Assembly: GCF_003369915.1 (NCBI RefSeq)
Contig: NC_046677.1
Coordinates: 19,486,913 to 19,550,912 of the forward strand
DNA: 64,000 nt
Direction of reading: 5' to 3'
Source of the DNA: Drosophila miranda
Taxonomy: Eukaryota; Arthropoda; Insecta; Diptera; Drosophilidae
A program made the translations under genes and the position numbers. Each line of letters starts with the position of its first letter. Positions within the stretch are counted from its first letter, which is position 1. Below the pieces are notes generated by a model, which was not told the DNA's origin, did no database searches, and saw only the letters and a program-made list of their open reading frames with translations. This document shows positions 1 to 11,218 of this stretch, piece after piece.

Positions 1-900
1 ACAAAACCGATAATGAAACATAACATGGAAGAAGCTTCAGTAAAAAAACACGATATTACAACTTAAGACGAAGAGAATGAAAACCGAAAGTAGAGGAAAT
101 AGTATGGATGAAAACTCACTCGAAGAAAATCGACAAAGCAATAACCAAACTAGAACCAAAATACAACTGTTTTTGTAAGATCCCAGTCAAAGACAACGCT
201 CCTAACAAAAATATACGAGCATATGTCTCAAAGCCGAAATCCGAAAACAGAGAATATCAAACAACAGACACAATAATGGTATCATCTCTCTATCTTTTCA
301 GAGACATGGAGAACAATAAATTCGAAGCCACAGCAAACAAAATTTAACGAGAAGATGCTTGCGAAGTAAAACAAAGAAAAGAGTACGAAGGTATTGACAG
401 CCTCGCCGCCCATCGCAGCCCGGATGAGGGTGTCAGGGGCAAAGGTTTCGGCCCCACCAAAAAACCAGCACACGCCAAGAAATTAGCTGAAGACCGGGTA
501 GAGATACCACCACCAAGAGCTTTCTTAAAACTAATCTGGGCCAAGCAGGTGAGGAAGCAGACAATGACGTGCTTGAACTCGGACTAGCGAAATTAGAAGG
601 AAGACCAACTCCAGAACCAGAGCCACAACACGTTGCAAAGACCGGTACCATCCTGACTGACTGGGAGGTACCAGCCGGTGCAATCCTGACCGACTGGAAA
701 GTACCAGCCGGCGTCCAATTTTCGACAGCGCACATCGACCTGGTAAAGAAGAGGATATCCGATCGCCCGCAACACGCACAGCGTCGGATCAAGATGCGAA
801 AGGGAGTAGACGAAGCCACCGACAACGCCCGACTGTAAAAAGAGACGGGAGGGTGACGCCCAGTGCCAGGACGTACAACGCCTGCGCCACAACACATATA
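1..900 (+). mobile_element. Degenerate retroelement-like coding remnant
   Basis: The stretch holds short open segments that do not join into a gene: about 80 codons at 108-347 and 89 codons at 569-838, the latter proline- and charge-rich. Base composition is higher in GC around 400-880 than in the AT-rich DNA to the right, which is typical of transposon coding relics here. The style resembles the amino-terminal half of a jockey-type LINE ORF1, but no zinc knuckle or other diagnostic motif is visible. Family assignment is inference. Confidence 0.3.
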
Positions 901-2817
901 AATAGATCATCACATTATATATCATTAAGAAAACAACGTTGATTTATAGATTAAGAAAAAAAACCTGAAGATCTTCATTTAAAATAAAGTAAGCTTAAGC
1001 ATACAATTTCTGATACCACCCAGCATTTGAATTAAAACAAGCGCACTCGCCCTCAGCCAGGGGAACTGTAGCCAATTGTTACCGTACCGCACTAACCAAC
1101 GGTCACACTCTCACCTGACCCACGGAACCATTAAGACAACCCAGACAGGAGACCCAAAACCTCACTTACGGCAATAAAAGGAGCGTCGCGGGAGAGAATC
1201 ATAACCAACTTTTTAAGCGGTACTTGTGCCAAAGGTAGGTGGACTCCTTTACAACTTCGGAGTGTGTTTTAACCTGCGCACCGAATATTCTCCTACCGCC
1301 ACACGGCAGGACTCCCGACACTGACCATAACGCAGTAATAAGCCACGATCCCGAATATTGGCCATATTGGGATCATTTTTTTTTTTTAATTTTTGATATC
1401 TGACTTCAAATTCGTAATTATCGACCCCATAAACCCCACAGGAACGTATTTCAAGCGAATCCGATAAATTTTTAAAATAATTGTTCAACATATAACATTT
1501 TTAAGTCCCAAATCCATCAGAAAAAGTCGGTTCGGTTCGAAGCGTGAAAAAAGTGTTGCCTGGTGTTACCTATGTTTATCTACGTCATCGCTTGGATCTG
1601 ATCTGAGTTTTCGGCTGCTGCATCTGGCGCACACTAATATATAAAAGCAGCTCCGACCACGATCATATAAACATTTACATATTCCTTACTAAACCTATTG
1701 TACGGTATTATTTTGGAAACAGGTGACATATTTCGATATCTTTCAATAAACAAATGTGTTGCTAATTAGCAATTTGTATTCTAACCCAGCAAAAATGTTC
1801 CTAAGGTTGGGTCAGTTTTAATCTACGTCCAGTATTGCTTCGCTATTATTACAGGTCCAATATCGTCAGAGATTCCCAACCCGTCTGTCAAGACAAGCCG
1901 CTAGATCTGGCTTGATAGCCAGGAGTGTTAACAAACTGCCATTACTTTTTTTTATAGCACTGTTTATATATCTCGATCCGGAAGTCCGTAACAAAATTAA
2001 CCCATTTTTTTTTTGTATTTATGTGGCAAGGTATTTATTATTTACAAAACGATACATATGCTCTTGTATAATATTTTTCATACTTCAGTGCTAAGTTAAT
2101 TAAATGCAAAAATGATTAAAATTATCAGAAAACAACTATAGGGAACTAATCTATCGCCTTTTTGTACGGCAGCAGGATGATCACCTATATGAAAAGAAAG
2201 AAAATAGCGCATAAGCTGTATAATTTATTTTGAAGCTAACTTCGGCGGCCGAAGCTTCAATACATTTAAATACTCATTTTAAAAAAGTTCTGAATTTTAT
2301 TCGATTTTGTTTTATCTTATTGGATTAAAATTTTATTATTTTTTGTTTAGTTTTTCTATTATATTTTAATTTGTTGTCAAAATTACGAAACATCCTTACA
2401 AGAGTGTGATTTTAAAATGATTATGTTTCAAGAATATGACTTGACTATTATAAAAAACAAAAATAAGTATGGACTTTTATTTGAAATTGATTTAGTGACA
2501 ACCAAACATAATAATCAGATGAATATAATAAGGTTTGCTAGAGCCACCGTTAAGAGAAGGCACAAATTCATGATATTTCAGAGTGCGGATTTTTTTTCGC
2601 TAGGTGTGCCCATAATGTCTGGGATTTGTCGGTTGTGAGTTTTTTCATAGAGATATACGAACATAAATAAAAAAATATTCGTTTAATAATTGGAATGTTT
2701 AAAAGAAAGATTAGGACGATGCTTTTTGTAATTAATTGTATATTTTAGAGCGAAATTCAAAACTTTTTTAAATAAGATAATCCTCTGAAAAACTATAAGA
2801 AAGGAAATAGTGCTTAC
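901..2817. other. AT-rich intergenic DNA, possible LTR-like piece, no gene seen
   Basis: I find no supported exon here on either strand. At about 1640-1760 a TATA-like 'atatataaaag' is followed about 110 bases later by an AATAAA in 'caataaacaaat', a spacing that would fit a decayed LTR, but no matching second LTR or primer-binding site is visible. The missing carboxy-terminal exon of the dpr gene (membrane anchor) should lie in this direction on the minus strand, but I could not find it; it may be here or beyond the window edge. Confidence 0.35.
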
Positions 2818-5122
2818 CGATAAGTATGTGAACATTTACTGACTTGGGGTTTGCATTCGACGGTAAGCAAGAATATTTCCCTGAATCGGAAAGCTTTGCT
2901 CGCTGTATCAAAAGATATGAAGTAGTTATGTCTCCCTTTTCAGTTATAACTGATACTCCTCCTCGTGGCGAATCATAATTTATATCCTAGAAAATAGGAA
3001 ACGTTTTATTGAAGATATTAACTTTTAATTATTATATGCTATAAGGAAAGAAACACTGCATTGCACATACTTATGTATATATGTATATGTATGTATATAT
3101 GGATGGGAAACGCATTTAACGTCACCTTAGCCGTTTAGATTTTAGATTTTTAGATTTAGATTAAGAATCCATAGATTTTTATGACCGATAACTTAAACGA
3201 GCTACAGAGCTTTTTCAGCAGCGTATATTTGCGATCTACTCACTTAAAAGGCGACGATGTTAGGTTTAATAAATGTGGGTTTTTTCGGTGGTTTATAGTA
3301 TATCGAAAAAAAAACGAAAGGTATGCGGATTTGATAGCGATAGAGGATTAGATCGATTCAAGACGGTGTTGAAGACACGGGGGGTCGGTTCAAAATTGTG
3401 TTGGTTTATTATCTATTCTAAGACAATGGAACACGTGCAATACTCAAGTGCGAGATCCAGACTATTTAGGAGCAGGCGTTCTGAATTACCCGTGCCCTAA
3501 TGCACTCGAGGCTTCGACTAAAGTGCAGCAGATCGAGAAAAAAAGGGTCGAGATAAAAACGCGAGAGTGTCTGCATGGGCTGCTCCAGGTTTTACTTTAC
3601 GTTTACTGATTTCATTTACTGCTGCACCACTGGTTATTCATTAATGTAACACTATTATGTATAATATATTTTGTATATAATTACCTGATTATTGTGGGTC
3701 CAATGCACTGTAAGGGGTGGATCGGGTAAATGTTTTACGACACACGTTAAATTCACCGTTGATCCCAAGTCAATATACAATTCAGGGCCTCCAGGAATAG
3801 AAGTAATGGGTTCTATAATTGATTAAAGGCGAACAGTTCAATAAATAAATGACAGATTTCACAGGCTTTTACTTCAAATAAAATACAACACCGTGCAATT
3901 TATTTTAAAATTTTATTTTCCGTTCGAATTACGTTTCGACAGTTCTCCGTATTGAAACTGACTATTTCTAGTGAATGGCACGACAAACCATTTTCCCATT
4001 TGTTACGATATCAAATATGCTCTTGAACTTACCTACAACTGAAAATATCATGGTATAGCCAACTGGAGGTGTGGTTGAAACCTGACATTCGTATATTCCG
4101 GAATCTCTGATTTGTGCAAACATTATCTAAAAAATGTAAAGTGTTAAAATTAAATTGTATAAAAATATGTATATAAATTGGAGGAGAAATCTCTTTTGGA
4201 TGTAGAATGTCTTATGATATCCCTGTCTTGCAGACTAGGTTGGACTTGATAAATCTTGATTAGATCTGATAAAATATGACTGAGAACTAGGCATCAAACA
4301 AGACGAAGAGATGAACGGACATTGAGACACAGGAGTCAACACAATCCATTAGAAATTCGACTCGTCTGGACTTATAATGAACAAACTAGGTTCCTGGCTG
4401 TTGCTTTGTTACACCAGTTACAACAGTGCATACAAAAAGCGTCCTAATTGTAAGATTTATTGGGATAATGTAATCCCATTAAGTTCAACATGTGTATTAC
4501 AAACTTTTTTCTAAGTAACGGGAATCTCATGTTCGAGATATCGACATTACAGGAGTCTCTTGCTTTGTTCATGTTTCTGCATTTCACACACCTGTAAAGA
4601 CCAGTCTCCAGTCTGTTTATTGTAAATGGAAGTAAATCGCTGGTCCGATGTATAAGTGCTTTCAGACACAGTTAATAGATGTAAATCCCTATGACGTATC
4701 CATGATACCTGTTTTATAAAGTATATTAAAATATTTTATACAGATAATAGTGTTAACTGATGACGTACCGTTTTATTGCCCAGATTCTTTATTCGACAAT
4801 TCAGGTGTCCCGTTTTTCCAACTAGAGATGTCACATTTTTGGTTGCAGAAGTATCAAAATAAGGTCCTCTATTCAGCGCCTTATTAATGTTCGCAATATA
4901 TTCATTACTTATATTTGCAGATTCTACTATTGTTACTTTTTCATCAAAATATGTATTTTGTGGGGACGCTTCTCGTGAAAGTACTATATAAAAATGTTTC
5001 ATAGAAAAACGATTTAATGTGCCACAGCAATTACTAGTTAAATACATATATACTCAATTGAATGATTGACAGTAGAACTTACAAATATATACAATCATCC
5101 GATAAGTCCAATAGTAACGCAT
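2818..5122 (-). CDS. dpr19: Dpr-family two-immunoglobulin cell-surface protein (3' end missing)
   Basis: Six minus-strand exons splice in phase: 5083-5122 (proposed ATG), 4769-4983, 4592-4708, 4033-4126, 3685-3812 and 2818-2986, all with GT-AG junctions. They encode two Ig domains. Domain 1 has its first cysteine in 'GHLNCRIKNLGN', the tryptophan in 'VSWIRHRDLHLLT' and its second cysteine in 'DSGIYECQVS'. Domain 2 follows 'SIPGGPELYIDLGSTVNL' and ends in 'DSGKYSCLPSNANPKSVNV'. These are hallmark Dpr sequences. Dpr proteins are neuronal surface receptors that bind DIP partners during synaptic matching. The final exon, with the membrane or GPI anchor, was not identified. The first exon is the least certain part: its hydrophobic stretch is short for a signal peptide, and an alternative ATG lies at 5047. 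The paralogue number rests on recalled synteny; family membership is near certain. Confidence 0.85.
3120..3560. repeat. Interspersed repeat fragment in dpr intron
   Basis: This intronic segment between the last two dpr exons includes 'gagctttttcagcagcgta' and 'tttgcgatctactca' (about 3203-3241). Nearly the same string occurs in reverse orientation at about 10383-10450, in Frmd5 intron 1. Two diverged copies in opposite orientation mark a dispersed repeat, probably a tail of a DINE-1-like or other non-autonomous element. There is no coding capacity. Confidence 0.5.
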
Positions 5123-7419
5123 TTTTAATTCTCTATGCTAACATTATAGCATCAACTGGACACAATGTTTATTGAAATATGCACACAGACATATGTATGT
5201 AATTATTTCTTCCTCTTTGGGTTGGACATGCGCACAATAATCCTCGAGTAAAAACATTTTGACTAAAATATCAACATTTTTAGTTCACTTTGTGTTTTAA
5301 TAATTTGATCTAAGAATTTAAAATCTATGTTATCGATAGCTAATTTAAAGTGGTCGACAAGCATTCGCACAGGCTGCGGTCGTAATAATATCCTATATTA
5401 TGTACATTTTTTGTTTAAACAACAAATACTTTTAATAAAGTCGCTAACCTGGATGTTCGATAAGTCAAGGCGGTGAACTTGCTGGTTTTTTTTGTGTTTA
5501 AAAACTTTGTCGAACTTCAGCGAGCGCCAAACGTTTTCTTAGAGGGAGCGTGAGTTTATAAAAGTTAACCTCAGGCGGCTGCCTGACTCTCCGCGTAGAG
5601 TTGACCGCCTAAACGTACCACCAATCTCCTTCGATCTGAACCACTAACTCTCTTACATAAAATCTTCGAAGTGACACCGCTAACATCGAAGAAGTACTCC
5701 AAGAGAAAGTCAAATACTACATATGTACATACAGTTGGTCCCAGCTTATTTGATACAGTGCATTTTTTTAACTTAAAGTCTGTTTTATATCGAAAGTAGA
5801 AAGTTTATCGATTAATCGGACTAAATAAATCCGGACATGGTGATGCATATTTAAAATGTTAATTCTAAGAAATGGAATTCCCAGAAAGTACGGTTTTTGG
5901 CGAACAAGGTAAAGATTACGGGTAGATTAAGGCACCCAGCTTATTTGATACAAACTCTTCTATGTACAAATTAAAATAACCATATCCTCTATGTTGACTG
6001 ACCATATACGAGATGCTTTTTATCTTACGATTTTTTGGCAAAAATTTGCAATATTAGGTAAGTAACATTTTTTAAATATGCTGACGACAGGCCAGCCCCT
6101 GCAATTCTTTCTTTAATATTTTTTCCAGCAGAATATAAGTTTCACTTCTAAGCCCGGAGTTACATTCGGCTGTGTCAAAACACATATATGTACTTTATCT
6201 TGGTATGTATGTTTTGGGATCGCAAGTAGTTGATGTTTATGTCTTCTGTCATTTTCCGCCCCAGTGAACAGTCGATATAAATTCAGGTTTAAATGCGGCG
6301 TTCAAACATTCCGCCAAATTTTCCGTAGATAACTACGTTGAAGTCGAATACTATTTGTATTCAAGCTATATTGAGATGCGTCGCGTCAATCGCTTTTTAA
6401 TGTCCCTACCTGCTGAGATGATCAATTGCCAAAACTCGGCAAAATTGGCGTGCGAGATCTTCCCCTCTGGGTGACCACCGATGATCGCCACCTGCAGATC
6501 AAAATGTGATCTTAGCCTGGTCACAATTTTTTATATTTCGCTCGAGTTGATTCCATTGCTTCGGGGAGTCGCCCTTCCCAGTCAGACCAGTCTATGGTGA
6601 CTTCTTGGCGGTCACTGTGCTACAATCGTGGATTCTCCCCCTGTTTCCTGGCAGCCCTTTTCAGCCAGACCGAACGACTATGCGATTTTGTCCACCCTCT
6701 TTGTCCACTGTTGCACTGTTATCGTTTTCAGTCTAGGCCAGCAGGAGATAGAATTGATTTCCTTGCATTTTACTCCGTAAGTTGGCCAGCCTTTTTTCTG
6801 CGACTCCTCGTTATGTCCATTTCTGTCTTTTACATTGCATGACCTGTGGAGTCAACGAGAGTCTCTACCTGAATTAGCTGCCACGAAATTAACCCTACCC
6901 CGAGTTTCTGCCCATAAGGCCATCAATAAAGTGACACGAAGAAAAATTCACGCTCACACAGAGTTAAAAAAAATATATACAAATGTTGTGCAAAACAGGT
7001 ATTATTTTAAAACTGTTTTATTCAATGTGGTATAAGATTATTTAGTAATAGAGAAACATAATGTACAGATAGATAAGCAAGTTTTTTTTATCATCTAATA
7101 TAAATCTATTAGACACGTTTTTAATATAAGCATATGCCACGGTACATTTTTAATGGAAGCTGTGTGTGTCAAAGAAATTACACTTTACAATCTACCTTAC
7201 TAGATTTAAAGGATCACAGATCATTCTTCTCATAAAAAAGTAGGCCGAAGGGTCTACAAAAAGAAATGTAAGGATTTCAATTTAATATTCATTATGAGAA
7301 ATATAAGAATATAAGGAGCATATGTTTATAGCATTATTTAATATATACATAGATTCTAAAGATGTTTTTGATGTTAATCAAATCTTAAAATCTTTCTTAC
7401 TGATTACTTAGCAATAAAT
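5123..7419. other. Intergenic region with transposon debris
   Basis: This lies between the dpr gene and the 3' end of the FERM gene. At 5729-5950 'acagttggtcccagctta' followed by 'tttgatacagtg', with the same 'cccagcttatttgatac' words repeated near 5937, looks like a Tc1-type terminal region, but no transposase survives. Around 5460-5640 a GC-richer block with 'tttataaaag' could be LTR debris. Between 6300 and 7030 there are unassigned open stretches of 82 and 66 codons with no recognisable motif. No host gene is supported. Confidence 0.4.
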
Positions 7420-10400
7420 TTAATCTTTTCTACCAAACTTCTGTAAAAAAAAATCTTTCAAAGGCTGATAATAGTGGAAGCGTAGGCAAATCATTTCAGG
7501 AGAATTGCGTATTTGCTCAAATAGATCTGACTCTGACTCCATTATAAATACAGCTGTTCCAGCCATCGCGAAAGCTACGAAAATAACCGATGGAATAAAA
7601 GCATGCAATAAGCGAAATTTTCGAAATGTTTTCGCACTATGAACTGAGTTTTTATGCATGTTCGAAAAATTATCAACTTTCTTAGTGACTGTCATACCGG
7701 CTGATGAATTCGAGTTAGGATTAGGTAGTGAATAGTACTGTTTGGACGCGTAGCCAGTGTATTGCTTTGTATTTTCTTTATTTTTTCTGGCCTGATCATA
7801 GCCACTACCGAATTCAGTGGAAGAATGTTCGATCAAATTTCGGTATGGAAGTCCAGTCAACGGATTTGTCAAATAGTTGACATTCTCAATGTTTGACGAA
7901 CGTAGACGAGCCTCCTCGCAAACGGGCTCTAAAATAGGCATTTGAATACATCCATTGCTATCGATTAAGCAAGTGCTCTGATCCTGGTTGTGAGCGCCAA
8001 AAACATGATTGCGATTCATTGGTATAATGGAGGAGCCCAACGGTTCAGACATTGTGGAACGAGGTAAGCTACTGTAACCTAATTAAAAAATAAAAATATA
8101 TAGTTTTAGTTTTATTTTGAGATCAATGTCGCATTAGTTTACGTATTTGTGATAATTCTCCCTGGGGACTAGAAGGAGTGGCTGGAACACTGCTCGCCTT
8201 TCGCTTACTCGAACTTGAACCATTTATTTTTTGCTCGCGCAGTGCATTTATATTTTCAGTTAGTATTTCCCGCTCTGTTCGACCAGTGTATCGAAATTTT
8301 GTACCCCAAGAGAAAAAACCTCCACCAGAAACGACAGCAGCATTTTCACTATTGGGCAGTCTGCAAAGATTAACCAATGAATGCATTCATCTGTCCAATT
8401 AGACCACACTTACGTAAAAAACAGCATTTGTTCGATGGCACATCTCCACAGATAGCGACAAGCAGCGCCTGAAGGGCATTTAAATCCAATAGTGTGCTTT
8501 TTCTGTAAATCAGAACAAACTATAGAAGAAATACAAGACTTTTAATTGTTATACATACAGGTTCACGGCTCGCATCAGTATAACTTAAATGTGCAATAAA
8601 CATTTTCCCTTCAAAGTTAATTTTATGCACTTCGTTCCAACGGAAATGTTGTGAACGTTTGCCTGCAATGAACGTGCTAATACCCGAATTATTAATACCA
8701 ATATAAAGCTGCGATCCACGGTGATCTTTGACAGGATGGGGTTCAATTCCATAGGTTTCCAGTGTGCGAGCTATACCCAGAAAGTCATAGATAGCTAAGA
8801 AAGAATCCTGCCCAGCCTCTCGCTTTTTGTGGAGTTCAATTATTTTCTTTTCCAGACTTTCCGTTTGACGCAGGGCCAATTCAAGGGACGAAACATAGTC
8901 GCCTATATGAATCTTCTCATTATAGTCTCCAAGTTCCTCTGTAATTTATATATATAAACATACAAATGTGTGAATTTCTATTCCAAAATACAAACTATAC
9001 AAAAGTGAAGTAAAATATCTGTACGTATTATCATTATTTTTATTTTTGTACGTATGGAAAAAAATGGAAAAATACTGTATGAAACATTTAATTAAGAAAG
9101 CCTTAAAACTGGGAGACCAGTTTGGACATGAACAACCAGACAGACGAATATTGCTACAACAACATAATGGGTATACCAATTCATTTTTCAATGATTTAAA
9201 CAAATTGAATTTGATTGATTTTTGCAAGAGTTTAGGGGCTCGATCGGAGAGAGAGCTATATTTTAATATGTTCTTTCAATAAATTTACCAAGAAAAAAAT
9301 CAAGAAGTCCTCACACAAAAAATGGTCCATTTAAAAAATCCAGGAAACAAGCTCTGGCCAAAAAAGGGTTCTTGAAAATTAGTTGTGTGTAAGTTTGAAA
9401 AAAGTACTGGGTCTCAGTCTGAACAGTCTTTTACAAAAATGTTGTGCCTATGCTAAATAAATAAAATAAATCATAAATTAATAATTGTGCGTGTGTAAAC
9501 TCTTAAATTATGATTTACCTTGTACAATTAAAGCACCTAACGCGGCTGCCTCACCAAAGGAGCAGTACAAACGTCCGTGTCTTAAATCTCTTTTTAATTG
9601 TTTATACAACATAATTCGAGAGATCCCAGTAAGACGAAATGGATCAGCGGGGTAAAATTTTACTCTTAATGAGAATAAAATGGGATCCAGTTCTTTTAAT
9701 CAAATGAAATTAAGTAAATATATGGAGATACTTCAAGCGAATTTGTGATAACTCACCCTTACTTTGTTTTATTAAAGATTTGGCCAGGTCGAGCCAGTGC
9801 TATTAAGAAGTTAATAGGTTTATTCGCACATACTTTTACTCATATAAACTTACTCTTTGTTTTGACGAATCGACATATCGCAAGCCGAAGTAGTCTTTCT
9901 CTTTTATATTTAATTCGCTACATAAGTAGTCCAATAAATAAATTCCTTTGTGGAAAGCCTGTTTTGAGCAGTTCATTAAATATTTAGATAATTGTTTGTA
10001 TGAAAGCGGATTTATGTCATATAAATATAAGTAATATAACTGCGTGGTTCCACTGGGCCGGATAACCGGATCACTATAAGTGCAATGTAAATTTTTTTAA
10101 TGTTTTTTTTTTAATGCTGAGGACGACAGAAACTTTAAAATTCCATTGGAAAAGAACAACTTCTTACATGGGTTTTACATTATGGCTTTTTGAGTTGTTT
10201 TTTTTTTACCATATCGTACTCTTTTGCCTCCTCAAATCGGACGTCTTTATTAATTAACCAAAAACGAAGAATCGTTGAGAATGACCATATCTAGCAGACT
10301 GCCGAATCTGGATCAGATCGAATTATTATTATAGCTAGAAGGAACAAATCGATTTTTAGTGGCTACGCAACGCTGTCCGAACATTCGTCGACATTTAATG

Positions 10401-11218
10401 AGTAGATCGCAAACATACGCTGCAGAAAAAGCTCGGTAGCTCAACAACATGCATGTTCGACACGCTTATACTGTCATGATGACGTTCGAGCGCGAAACAT
10501 AGTGACTTTGGCTTCGCCGAGAAGCAAGATGCTCAAGATGCAGCAACTGGAGTACGACGATGCCGAAGGGGCTTACAGCTTACAGATGTCGTCCTGGATA
10601 AAGACGCTGACCAACTCAGCCACCGTCCGGAGTCTGGAGGTGCTCAAGCGCAAGGCGGAGAGCATTAAGGATCCGCTGTGGCGATACTTCTTGCGCGAGA
10701 TGACCAGATGATGCAGACGGCAATACTGTAACGCCCTATTCTGGCAGGACGAGAATAACAGACCAACCACCATTTTTCCATGCTCGCGGAGGATGAATTC
10801 ATCCAACCCATGAATTCATCAAGAACTGGCCACCCAGGATTATCATGTGAAAAATTAACTCCGCCCAGGACACTGTGATAAACGATTCATGCAATGTTTC
10901 AAGGTGTATTGGTACTACTAGGCTATAACCAAAAACATATATGTACATATGTAAATACAAAACATATATATGCACATATGTATGTATGGGCTCGGAGATG
11001 CTTATTTATTATTTTAGAATAGCGCTCCAAGGAAATGCAAATGTAGCCCATGTATTAGTTTAATTAAATCCATACACTTGTAATTTATGTGATCAGAATC
11101 CATATTTTTTCCAAAATTCAAAACTCACCTGAAATTCGCATTCTACTACGTCAGAATCATCGAGTAGACGAACTGTGCATTTATACACCAGACTTCCTTC
11201 TTGCTTACTTTTAAACAT
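7420..11218 (-). CDS. Frmd5: FERM-domain protein of the FRMD3/FRMD5 type, complete
   Basis: Eight minus-strand exons join in phase to 585 codons: 11129-11218, 9854-9958, 9757-9799, 9519-9692, 8559-8938, 8414-8502, 8143-8360 and 7420-8078. The start ATG (11218-11216) opens a FERM N-lobe ('KCTVRLLDDSDVVECEFQ'). The middle lobe follows ('KDYFGLRYVD', 'HGRLYCSFGEAAALGALI'), then the C-lobe ('KKHTIGFKCPSGAACRYLW') and the FERM-adjacent motif with 'FFSWGTKFRYTGRTEREI'. The tail is polar and ends in one predicted membrane helix (about 50 residues before the stop, 'PSVIFVAFAMAGTAVFI'), as in vertebrate FRMD3/5. FERM proteins link membranes to cortical actin and polarity complexes. I believe it corresponds to D. 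melanogaster CG5022. Intron 1 (1.2 kb) carries transposon and pseudogene fragments; the other introns are short to medium. Confidence 0.92.
10225..10470 (+). mobile_element. DINE-1-like Helitron fragment in Frmd5 intron 1
   Basis: The string 'atctggatcagatcgaatta' followed by 'agtggctacgcaacgctgtc' matches the 3' half of the DINE-1 copy at 42.8-43.2 kb ('cagatcggatcattata', 'agtggctacgtagcgtggcc'). Only the distal part of the element remains. The block 10383-10450 also matches 3203-3260 in inverse orientation. Confidence 0.55.
10500..10850 (+). pseudogene. GC-rich coding-like fragment, possible retroposed gene piece
   Basis: Inside Frmd5 intron 1, a 70-codon open segment (10502-10711) has GC-ending codons typical of a Drosophila host gene and unlike the AT-rich intron around it. 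It includes 'QQLEYDDAEGAYSLQ' and 'LEVLKRKAESIKDPLWRYF'. The open frame stops at 'gatgaccagatga', and coding-like sequence continues in other frames to about 10850. I do not recognise the parent gene. A processed or transduced gene fragment is the best explanation; an unknown transposon ORF is the alternative. It lies on the strand opposite to Frmd5, so it is not an Frmd5 exon. Confidence 0.4.

Noticed and set aside
433-925. Long overlapping minus-strand open frames (up to 154 codons)
   Set aside because: They are antisense to GC-rich TE-like DNA, show no motif, and overlap each other in several frames; treated as shadows.
8946-9282. Open stretches on both strands in the Frmd5 intron between exons 4 and 5
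   Set aside because: AT-rich, biased to Phe/Lys/Ile/Tyr, with no splice logic; Frmd5 phases join perfectly without them.
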